A DNA stretch of 7,593 nt, taken from NCBI GenBank assembly GCA_049303335.1, contig JBAQNA010000011.1, positions 1 through 7,593 on the forward strand, written 5' to 3'. The position numbers and the translations under genes are program-made. Every line of letters begins with the position of its first letter. Position 1 is the stretch's first letter. This document shows positions 1-4,920 of the stretch, piece by piece. The notes under the pieces were generated by a model. That model ran no database searches and was not told the origin of the DNA. It saw nothing but the letters and a program-made list of their open reading frames with translations. This stretch comes from DAIDAN01 sp049303335 (GTDB lineage Archaea; Aenigmatarchaeota; Aenigmatarchaeia; Aenigmatarchaeales; DAIDAN01).

Positions 1-1
1 T

Positions 2-175
2 GATGTAAATGTTGGCAGCCCTTCGACAACGCAATCAATTGTTTATGATACAACAAGTTTAAGAATCGGACAATCGCAAAATGCAAATTATTTCAGCGGC
101 ACAATCGACGAGGTCCGCGTCTGGAGCCGCGCGCTTTCGCCCGACGAGACCGTAGTAATGAAGCGGATAATATGA
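2..175 (+). CDS. C-terminal end of a LamG/concanavalin A-like surface protein (5' truncated)
   Basis: Only the last 57 codons lie in the window, ending in TGA. The translation carries the classic end of a LamG (Laminin_G_3, concanavalin A-like lectin/glucanase) jelly-roll domain: a YFSGTIDEVRVW strand followed by SRALSPDE (residues 30-49 of the visible part), then a short tail VVMKRII. In this family the domain usually sits on large secreted or cell-surface proteins and binds carbohydrate or protein partners; the ligand here cannot be told. The protein stops straight after the domain, with no C-terminal membrane anchor or sorting tail, so any anchor must be upstream. The gene converges on the next one with 4 bp between stop codons. 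The family call is firm; the overall protein is unknown. Confidence 0.85.
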   Translation, partial: DVNVGSPSTTQSIVYDTTSLRIGQSQNANYFSGTIDEVRVWSRALSPDETVVMKRII

Positions 176-179
176 TAAA

Positions 180-575
180 CTAAATAGGCCGCCTTTCCAG
201 TTTCTGCTCGATGACTTTCAGCCGCAAGTCAATCGTCTCCAGTTTCTGCAAAACCATGTCAATCTTGTCAGAATCGCCAGCGGGCTTCTGCTGGAAGAAA
301 TCCTCCCGTTCGGGTTTTGCCATTTTCGCGGCGCGCGGATAAGCGGCCTCGTCGTCGAAAACACTTTTTTCCGGGCTTTCCATCTCGCGCGCGAAGGCGC
401 GGAACTTCCTCTCCTTTTCCGGAATGTCGAACGATGAAATCGGCGGCACTTCCTCGTCTCTTACCCTGAACCTCTCGAGGTCCGGCGGAAAATACGGCTC
501 CGCCGCGGGCTGCTCTTCCCGAAGCCCCTGCTTTTTCCTGAACGGATTGAACATATTACCACCGTTTTGCATCAT
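180..575 (-). CDS. Small hypothetical protein with C-terminal coiled coil
   Basis: I do not recognise a named family for this 131-residue protein. It starts with a short basic segment (MFNPFRKKQ, residues 8-16). A charged, proline-rich and probably disordered middle follows (about 17-100). It ends in a clear heptad-patterned helix (about 102-128, containing IDMVLQKLETIDLRLKVIEQ), which predicts oligomerisation or docking on a partner coiled coil. No membrane helix or signal peptide is seen. The ATG at 573-575 overlaps the upstream stop in an ATGA junction, which implies translational coupling. An alternative start seven codons later (Met8), preceded by GGTGGT, would give a protein beginning MFNPFRKK and is almost as likely. 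The upstream neighbours are the two paralogous genes, so all three may act together; that is inference. Confidence 0.7.
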   Translation of the reverse strand: MMQNGGNMFNPFRKKQGLREEQPAAEPYFPPDLERFRVRDEEVPPISSFDIPEKERKFRAFAREMESPEKSVFDDEAAYPRAAKMAKPEREDFFQQKPAGDSDKIDMVLQKLETIDLRLKVIEQKLERRPI

Positions 576-1063
576 CTTTCCCTTTGTATAAGATTGAACG
601 CGCTCCTTATTTCGCCTTCAATCCTGTCGGCGATTATTTTTCCGGCTTCCAAATATTCCCTTCTTTGCTTGTTGTAAAAGGCGTACATGTAAAGCCAGAC
701 CGCGGACCTGTGGAACGGCGTTGTGAAAGGGAACTTTGTCTCGAGCGTGCCGCTTATCCCGATTTTTACTTTCCCCATCTTGTCCTTTGCGCCCTGCGAG
801 CCCTGCACGTTTATCTTGAAAACCGCAGAAGAGCGCCCGTCGAAACCGCTTTTTCCGCGCCATTCACCGTAAAAGGAAACGGGGTCGCCGGAAACGTCCC
901 ATTTTATCTTGTCCTCGAAAACGCCGCCACCCTCCACTTTCAGCGTGTTCTTGATTATATCGGACATCATCTTGATTATTTTCGATGGGTGATACCCGTT
1001 ATATTCAAGCGTCTTCTTGGTTGCGGGCGAGAGCAAGTCCGTGGTTATCTTGTAATCAGCCAA
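572..1063 (-). CDS. Hypothetical protein, paralogue B of a tandem pair (possible helix-grip fold)
   Basis: This 163-residue soluble protein of unrecognised family is clearly related to the product of the gene just upstream (1137-1658). Both have a DLL strand near the N-terminus, a helix beginning near HPSKI (25-40), DKIKW (51-55), a second Trp in GEWRG (W68), an FKINVQGSQ strand (82-90), a GTLETKFP strand (105-112), and a long C-terminal helix with YNKQRREYLEAG (130-141). The spacing from the second Trp to GSQ is 20 residues in both. The order strand, helix, strands, long helix suggests a START/SRPBCC-like helix-grip fold, but this is inference. The start is TTG. It is chosen because AGGCGAT lies 4 nt upstream, an in-frame TAA lies just beyond that, and the paralogue aligns from here. 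The 3' end overlaps the next gene by 4 bp. Confidence 0.75.
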   Translation of the reverse strand: MADYKITTDLLSPATKKTLEYNGYHPSKIIKMMSDIIKNTLKVEGGGVFEDKIKWDVSGDPVSFYGEWRGKSGFDGRSSAVFKINVQGSQGAKDKMGKVKIGISGTLETKFPFTTPFHRSAVWLYMYAFYNKQRREYLEAGKIIADRIEGEIRSAFNLIQRER

Positions 1064-1100
1064 ATCAATCGCCTTTTATAATTTTTCTTTTTCGTGCGCG

Positions 1101-1133
1101 CTTTTCTTTTTCAAGTTCGCGCCAAAAGAAAAG
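1101..1133. repeat. 10-bp perfect inverted repeat between the paralogues; possible terminator for the upstream gene
   Basis: CTTTTCTTTT (1101-1110) is repeated in inverse as AAAAGAAAAG (1124-1133) around a 13-nt loop. Read on the minus strand, the first arm is a pyrimidine-rich, T-rich tract starting 3 nt after the TAA of the 1137-1658 gene, which suits archaeal T-tract termination. A second copy of TTTTCTTTTTC lies at 1083-1093. It could terminate, attenuate or protect the message between the two paralogues; the sequence alone does not choose. Confidence 0.45.
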
Positions 1134-1136
1134 GGC

Positions 1137-1658
1137 TTATTGCTGCTGAGCGCTGATGACATCGCTCGAGCGCGCCAGTTTTTTAATCTCCTCCACGAAA
1201 GCGGCCATTTCCCTCCTCCCGTCCTCCATATACTTGTTCCTTTGGCTGATGTAAAAGCTCTTATGCCAGAAAATCCTGATCATCTCATAAAAGATGTTCT
1301 TTTCCCAGGCAGAGTCCTGCGGGTATTCGGTGCGCAGGTAGCCATCTATGACTATATTTGCTTCTCCTTTGCCCTTGCTTTGTGAACCGCTGAGCTCTAT
1401 GTTGAAAAGCAGATAAGAGAACGAGTCAAGCTCCTTTGTGCCTTCCCACACAATCTTGAACTTCTCGGTCTCGCCGTGCGTCCAGGAAATCTTTTTTTCC
1501 TGCAGGTGATGCTCGTCAACCCTGAAGACCGACATGAAAATCTTCGGCACCGCGTGGTAGAACTTGTCAGGCTTCAGCCCGCTGAACTCCACCGCAAAAC
1601 GGTTCCTCGGCCTCAGAAGGTCGTCATGAATCACAAGCTTTGTTCTCGCCCATACCAC
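1137..1658 (-). CDS. Hypothetical protein, paralogue A of a tandem pair (possible helix-grip fold)
   Basis: This 173-residue protein has no signal peptide or membrane helix. It shares its whole architecture with the downstream neighbour: DDLL (12-15), a helix around PDKFYHAVPKIF (30-41), KKISW (55-59), W71 in VWEGT, an FNIELSGSQ strand (85-93), DGYLRTEYP (105-113), and a C-terminal helix with YISQRNKYMEDGR (136-148). Identity is limited to scattered key positions, so the duplication is old or the copies have diverged fast. It differs by a hydrophilic tail ending in three glutamines. The GTG start is supported by GGTGAT just upstream and by a TATA element at 1697-1706. I cannot assign a function. 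The fold suggestion (START/SRPBCC-like) rests only on the order of predicted strands and helices. Confidence 0.75.
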   Translation of the reverse strand: MVWARTKLVIHDDLLRPRNRFAVEFSGLKPDKFYHAVPKIFMSVFRVDEHHLQEKKISWTHGETEKFKIVWEGTKELDSFSYLLFNIELSGSQSKGKGEANIVIDGYLRTEYPQDSAWEKNIFYEMIRIFWHKSFYISQRNKYMEDGRREMAAFVEEIKKLARSSDVISAQQQ

Positions 1659-1696
1659 AAAATCACCGCCAAATTTTAAAATATGTTGGTTGGGCG

Positions 1697-1713
1697 CATA
1701 TTTATGGTTTTCG
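1697..1713 (-). promoter_or_regulatory. BRE/TATA promoter of the 1137-1658 gene
   Basis: Read on the minus strand, CGAAAA (BRE-like) is followed by CCATAAATATG. The TATA centre near 1701 predicts a transcription start near 1675 and a leader of about 18 nt. That leader would hold the GGTGAT ribosome-binding site (1662-1667) ahead of the GTG at 1658. A second AT block (1676-1683) lies too close to the start codon for the usual spacing. Confidence 0.5.
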
Positions 1714-1726
1714 CAGAAAGCGGCAT

Positions 1727-1736
1727 GCGCTTAAAT
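1727..1736 (+). promoter_or_regulatory. BRE/TATA decamer GCGCTTAAAT of the 61-residue membrane protein gene
   Basis: GCGCTTAAAT begins exactly 32 bp before the ATG at 1759. The TATA centre is about 25.5 bp from the ATG, the normal archaeal distance from TATA to transcription start, so the message should be leaderless. The same decamer at the same distance precedes the next gene (1946-1955). Confidence 0.65.
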
Positions 1737-1758
1737 GTTTCATTTTTCATTTCTTGTC

Positions 1759-1944
1759 ATGGTTCTGCAATTCTTCGGCGGAATTATGGCCGCCATAGGA
1801 GCGCTGATGATTCTTTCGCATACTATTGGGCTACCTCCGGGTTTGCTTCCTCCGGCGGAAGAAGGAATAGCATTAAAGCGCATGTTTTACGGATTGCTCC
1901 TTGTTGCCGCGGGATTATTGCTCATATTTTACAGTCCCGTCTGA
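1759..1944 (+). CDS. Small two-helix membrane protein (61 aa)
   Basis: This is a tiny integral membrane protein of no recognised family. Two hydrophobic segments (about 4-24 and 42-58) flank a short proline-rich loop with PPGLLPPAEEG (26-36). By the positive-inside rule, K40-R41 just before helix 2 would favour that end on the cytoplasmic side. An in-frame ATG at 1735 would add eight residues, but it overlaps the TATA box. The ATG at 1759 matches the spacing of a leaderless start and is preferred. A longer overlapping frame (1683-1994) lacks this hydrophobic pattern. The gene is followed after 33 bp by another small two-helix protein on the same strand, with its own matching promoter. Confidence 0.7.
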   Translation: MVLQFFGGIMAAIGALMILSHTIGLPPGLLPPAEEGIALKRMFYGLLLVAAGLLLIFYSPV

Positions 1945-1945
1945 C

Positions 1946-1955
1946 GCGCTTAAAT
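1946..1955 (+). promoter_or_regulatory. BRE/TATA decamer GCGCTTAAAT of the 55-residue membrane protein gene
   Basis: It is identical to the decamer at 1727-1736 and again begins 32 bp before the start codon (ATG at 1978), predicting leaderless transcription. It begins 1 bp after the preceding stop codon (TGA 1942-1944), so the downstream gene need not rely on readthrough. Confidence 0.65.
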
Positions 1956-1977
1956 AATAAAAAGAATAACTTTTTTT

Positions 1978-2145
1978 ATGGACATAGTTTTTAAGATAAT
2001 CGGCATCGTCCTGGTTGTCGTCGGCTTTTTTATCGTGAAGGACTTTCCGGGAGTTTCCAACTATCAGCTGGAGAAGATGACGTGGGCGGGCGTGTTTATC
2101 GGACTGATAATTCTTTTCGCGGGAATTGCGCTGCTGTTTTTGTAA
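1978..2145 (+). CDS. Small two-helix membrane protein (55 aa)
   Basis: The product is 55 residues. Hydrophobic helix 1 (about 4-20, FKIIGIVLVVVGFFIV) is followed by a polar loop KDFPGVSNYQLEKM (21-34) and hydrophobic helix 2 (about 36-54). It ends in TAA after ALLFL. No family is recognised. The size and hairpin topology resemble the upstream 61-residue protein, but there is no convincing residue-by-residue match, so common ancestry is not claimed. The ATG is fixed by the TATA decamer 32 bp upstream; a run of seven T precedes it and there is no Shine-Dalgarno site. The two small genes share promoter architecture and orientation, so they are probably co-expressed. Confidence 0.75.
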   Translation: MDIVFKIIGIVLVVVGFFIVKDFPGVSNYQLEKMTWAGVFIGLIILFAGIALLFL

Positions 2146-2159
2146 ACCCGCACGCTAAC

Positions 2160-2168
2160 TTTTAATAA
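2160..2168 (+). promoter_or_regulatory. TATA element of the 561-residue protein gene
   Basis: TTTTAATAA is centred near 2164, about 34 bp before the ATG at 2199. A transcription start near 2190 would leave a leader of only about 10 nt, just enough to carry the AGGTG site. Confidence 0.5.
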
Positions 2169-2188
2169 CAGCCATCCTCAATATTGTT

Positions 2189-2193
2189 AGGTG
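2189..2193 (+). promoter_or_regulatory. Ribosome-binding site AGGTG that decides the start at 2199
   Basis: AGGTG lies 5 nt before the ATG at 2199 and matches the archaeal 16S tail. A TTG at 2184 in the same frame would lie upstream of this site and has no Shine-Dalgarno sequence of its own, so the ATG is preferred. Confidence 0.65.
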
Positions 2194-2198
2194 CTTCC

Positions 2199-3884
2199 AT
2201 GATTGACAAACAGTTTTTTCCGTTTGGCGTCGGTTTAGGAAAACTCGGCGTGCCGCAGACGCCGCCGGGCAGCCCCTTACTGGGAACGCTTTTATGCGCA
2301 ATTCCCGCGCCTCCAGGATCATTTGACGGAAGCAACCAGAATGTGGTTTTGAATTACACAGGCCCGCCGGGAAGCGCGACCGGAATTTATTTCTCGCTTG
2401 TGTCTTTTCTTGAGAAGAACGGCTTCACGGTCAGGAAGGTGGACGAATCGATTTCCGTGACTCCGGAGCACCAGCAATACTACAACATGGTTGTCGAACA
2501 GAAGCGGCAGCTGGAAGGCGTTATAAAAACCGGGCTCGCATCCGCCGCGGCTGCTGTTGCGGACGCCTCGCTGGTTGAGCACGATTTGCGCAAATATAAG
2601 GAAATACTGAATTACTTCAAGGAAGGCGTTACCGTCGGCGATAAAAAGGGAAACGAGCATTCGCTGCGCGCGATGTTCATAGACCAGGTTGACGTGCATA
2701 CCGGAGACGGAATTTCACTCCGCTCCATTGTCCAAAGGTGGCCGACAATTATCGCGGATTTTATGAAACTTTCAAGCGACGAGAACAACATAGAAAAAGT
2801 CGAGGGCAAACTGAAAGGAATCTCGAAAGCCGAAGCCGTGATACTCACCACGAAAAACAAATTGTTCATTGAATGGGAGGGCATGTTCAAGGGCGCCGCG
2901 AAGGATAGGTACAGCCAGCTGAAATCGATGTCCGAATCAAGGAAAAAGACGGTTGAGGAATACAGGAACTGGATAAAGCCGTATTTGGGAAGGTTCAAGT
3001 CAATGAAGCTCGGACATGAAAGCATAGATAACATTGTAGGAGGCGCAGGAAACGCTTACGAGCTGGCGGGGCAGGCAAGCTTCTACAATGCGATAACTCT
3101 CTGGGCTTGGAAAGCCTACATGCCCGCGGAATTCAGGAAACCGTCAACGGAAAGTACGTACAAAATAGATATAGATGATCCTTTTATCGTCAATACCGTT
3201 ATCAAAAACGAGAAAGTCGGACTGGCAAACTATTACCCGGAATTAAGTGAAAAGCTAAAAGATCCAAAAACGGGAGAAGAGCTTAAGGAAACCAAGGCGG
3301 ATAAATTAATAAAAAAAATTGTTGATAATTGGAAAGGAAACGGCCTTGACACGAATTCCCACTATTATGTTTTCTTCGAGATAGGCATCGAACGAGCCGG
3401 CGGAAAAATGCCCGGCTATGAGTTTGAGGACATTACTTTCACGGTAAAGGCATACATGATAAGCCAGAACGTGATGCTCGTGAAGCAGCTTGAGCTGAAG
3501 CTCCGCGACAAAGAGATAGAAAAATATTTCGACCAGATTCTCGGGCTGGGGCATGAAAAGGCGTTTGAAACGGATTATCCGGATTTGGCGGGAAAGAAAG
3601 AGGAACCGAAGATTGAGCCTTTGTTCAAAATCGATTTGGGACTTGGAAAATCAATGGAAGGCGTCGGGAAGTTCTTCAGGCAGATGGACGCTTTTTTCGG
3701 CGCCGTCGGAAAAGGCTCCGGAAAATTATTCGCTGGATTGAACCTGCCTTTGTTGTTCTCTAAATCGGGGCCTTATGCGCGCGACTTTAACGACACGATT
3801 GTGGAATACTTCCTGAAGCCCATGGGGCAGGACTATTTCGGCGCCGTGAAAGGATTCATAATGGACCAGATGGGAATCGGATAA
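2199..3884 (+). CDS. Large conserved-looking soluble protein of unknown function (561 aa)
   Basis: I do not recognise a named family. The N-terminal 60 residues are Gly/Pro-rich (TPPGSPLLGT, PAPPGSFDGS, GPPGSATG) and hydrophobic but not a typical signal peptide. A mostly helical region follows (about 85-310) with VEHDLRKYKEILNYF (126-140), IDQVDVHTGDGISLRSIVQRWP (161-182), an Ala-rich stretch (114-124), and a charged helix through KKTVEEYRNWIKPYLGR (249-265). Residues 317-378 are Lys/Glu-rich and more AT-coded, possibly a lineage-specific insert. HYYVFFEIGIERAG (388-401) and EDITFTVKAYM (410-420) look like beta strands. The C-terminus (480-561) is Gly/Phe-rich and amphipathic (GVGKFFRQMDAFFGAVGKG). 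No nucleotide-binding or metal motif is obvious. Regular codon use and its own promoter and ribosome-binding site show it is real. A structural or scaffold role is only a guess. Confidence 0.8.
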   Translation: MIDKQFFPFGVGLGKLGVPQTPPGSPLLGTLLCAIPAPPGSFDGSNQNVVLNYTGPPGSATGIYFSLVSFLEKNGFTVRKVDESISVTPEHQQYYNMVVEQKRQLEGVIKTGLASAAAAVADASLVEHDLRKYKEILNYFKEGVTVGDKKGNEHSLRAMFIDQVDVHTGDGISLRSIVQRWPTIIADFMKLSSDENNIEKVEGKLKGISKAEAVILTTKNKLFIEWEGMFKGAAKDRYSQLKSMSESRKKTVEEYRNWIKPYLGRFKSMKLGHESIDNIVGGAGNAYELAGQASFYNAITLWAWKAYMPAEFRKPSTESTYKIDIDDPFIVNTVIKNEKVGLANYYPELSEKLKDPKTGEELKETKADKLIKKIVDNWKGNGLDTNSHYYVFFEIGIERAGGKMPGYEFEDITFTVKAYMISQNVMLVKQLELKLRDKEIEKYFDQILGLGHEKAFETDYPDLAGKKEEPKIEPLFKIDLGLGKSMEGVGKFFRQMDAFFGAVGKGSGKLFAGLNLPLLFSKSGPYARDFNDTIVEYFLKPMGQDYFGAVKGFIMDQMGIG

Positions 3885-3887
3885 GAA

Positions 3888-4625
3888 TTACAGTTTTATC
3901 GTTTCAAATATACATCTATATTTTTCTTTTCCTGCTCCATCCATATCTATTCTGCCATCAATAAGATATTTACCTTGATATATTCCATCATTTCTTAATT
4001 TAGCTATTATTTCTATTGTATGTTGGATTGCGCTACCATAAGCAAAAATGAAGAAGAGATCTTGTTTCTGTTCTATATGCCATATTATCTCTTTGATTAT
4101 ATGGTCTTTATCATGGTCTGTTTTAACAAATAGAGTAATCTTTTCCCAGTTATCAACAATCTTTTCAAATTCATTTCTTAAATCTATAAGATTGAAATTT
4201 TTACGCAGTTTTAGATCTATAAGATATTCCACAACTTTTTTAACTTCACCTGTCGATGCTATTGACAATACTTTAATTCCACGACTGCCATATTTTCTGT
4301 ATACCTCACCTTTAATCAATTCTATTTCAGGTCTTCTTCCTTCATTATTTAAAGCGGATATTCTTAACCCTTCCCTAACCAAAGTAATATATTCATTGCT
4401 AGCAACACAATTCTTAAATTCCTGAAAAAGAGAAGTGTTCGATATGTCGTAAAGTTCTTTTGCGTGTTTCTTGGAACTCGTAAAACCATATTTTCTTGTA
4501 AAGAATAGCTCGATTAGTTTTTTGATTCCTATATCTGCTATTTTATTTACTCCCACATCTATCGATTTCTCAGTAACTGCATCAGCCACTCCTCCTGAAG
4601 GAGGAGGTAAATCAGAATTTCCCAT
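3888..4625 (-). CDS. AT-rich cassette, gene 2: hypothetical protein (245 aa)
   Basis: No family is recognised. After a low-complexity N-terminus with PPPSGG (7-12) there is an alpha/beta protein without clear membrane helices. Segments include an amphipathic helix VNKIADIGIKKLIELFF (26-42), GIKVLSIASTGEVKKVVEYL (116-135), a charged helix around NLIDLRNEFEKIVDNWEK (145-162), strand ITLFVKTD (163-170), strand DLFFIFAYG (189-197), helix HTIEIIAKL (202-210), and a C-terminal strand pair ending RCIFETI. Base composition is far more AT-rich than both sides (about 22-32% G+C in sampled 60-base lines). The ATG lies 2 bp after the upstream stop, and no separate promoter is seen, so the two genes form one transcript. 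The stop is 3 bp from the stop of the convergent 561-residue gene. Confidence 0.75.
   Translation of the reverse strand: MGNSDLPPPSGGVADAVTEKSIDVGVNKIADIGIKKLIELFFTRKYGFTSSKKHAKELYDISNTSLFQEFKNCVASNEYITLVREGLRISALNNEGRRPEIELIKGEVYRKYGSRGIKVLSIASTGEVKKVVEYLIDLKLRKNFNLIDLRNEFEKIVDNWEKITLFVKTDHDKDHIIKEIIWHIEQKQDLFFIFAYGSAIQHTIEIIAKLRNDGIYQGKYLIDGRIDMDGAGKEKYRCIFETIKL
3920..3930 (+). terminator. Possible T-tract terminator of the 561-residue protein gene
   Basis: A T-rich tract (TTTTTCTTTT) about 35 bp beyond the TAA at 3882-3884 is the first candidate archaeal terminator on this strand. It lies inside the 3' end of the convergent gene, because only 3 bp separate the two stop codons. Confidence 0.25.
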
Positions 4626-4627
4626 AA

Positions 4628-4879
4628 CTACACATCAATATATTGTGTTATATATTCAGAAAGTGATAATGAAGATGTATTCATAACTATGGTTGACCCT
4701 GGCATTATTGAAGCGTCTTCAAAATGAACTTTTCTATTTGTGAATGGACATATTTTCAGATTTCCACTTTTATCTCTTATAAATCCATCTTGATCTATTT
4801 TCAAAGAAAGACCTTCTATTAGCATTTTTTTTTGTTCGATAGTTAGTTCTTCAAATATTATTTGTTCCGTAGAAATCAC
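4628..4879 (-). CDS. AT-rich cassette, gene 1: small hypothetical protein (83 aa)
   Basis: No family is recognised. The N-terminal third is a charged helix (LTIEQKKMLIEGLSL, 12-26). It is followed by a turn-rich segment DQDGFIRDKSGNLKICPFTNRKV (29-51), and then EDASIMPGSTIVMN (54-67), which looks like a compact strand-loop-strand unit. There is a single Cys (C44), so CPFTNR is not a zinc ribbon by itself. The GTG start is supported by the TATA box at 4911-4920 and an AAAAGG purine stretch immediately before it. The next ATG (codon 19) has no ribosome-binding site. Gene 2 follows after 2 bp, so the small protein could be a partner, immunity or antitoxin-like component; this is speculation from gene layout only. 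Confidence 0.65.
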   Translation of the reverse strand: MISTEQIIFEELTIEQKKMLIEGLSLKIDQDGFIRDKSGNLKICPFTNRKVHFEDASIMPGSTIVMNTSSLSLSEYITQYIDV

Positions 4880-4910
4880 CCTTTTCTTACTTATATCTAT
4901 TCTTCTTTAT

Positions 4911-4920
4911 CTTTTAAAGC
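4911..4920 (-). promoter_or_regulatory. Putative promoter of the AT-rich cassette, overlapping the end of the dys gene
   Basis: On the minus strand GCTTTAAAAG contains the TAA stop of the deoxyhypusine synthase gene (4914-4916) and resembles a BRE/TATA element. Its centre is about 35 bp before the GTG at 4879, predicting a leader of about 9 nt. Readthrough from the upstream gene on the same strand is also possible. Confidence 0.4.

Noticed and set aside
584..1081. Long plus-strand open frame (165 codons) opposite the 163-residue gene
   Set aside because: It mirrors the minus-strand gene. That gene has a paralogue, an ATGA-coupled neighbour and sensible protein character. The plus frame has no promoter or ribosome-binding site and encodes a Cys/Arg-scattered sequence typical of an antisense shadow.
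1683..1994. Plus-strand open frame of 103 codons overlapping the small membrane protein
   Set aside because: It runs through both promoter decamers. Its translation is irregular, while the 1759-1944 frame gives two clean hydrophobic helices with correct promoter spacing.
2319..3034. Minus-strand open frames inside the 561-residue gene
   Set aside because: They have no promoter or ribosome-binding site, and the plus frame is longer, continuous and well signalled.
4739..4756. Possible zinc-binding motif around CPFTNR in the 83-residue protein
   Set aside because: The protein has only one Cys, so a classical zinc ribbon or knuckle cannot be formed within the chain.
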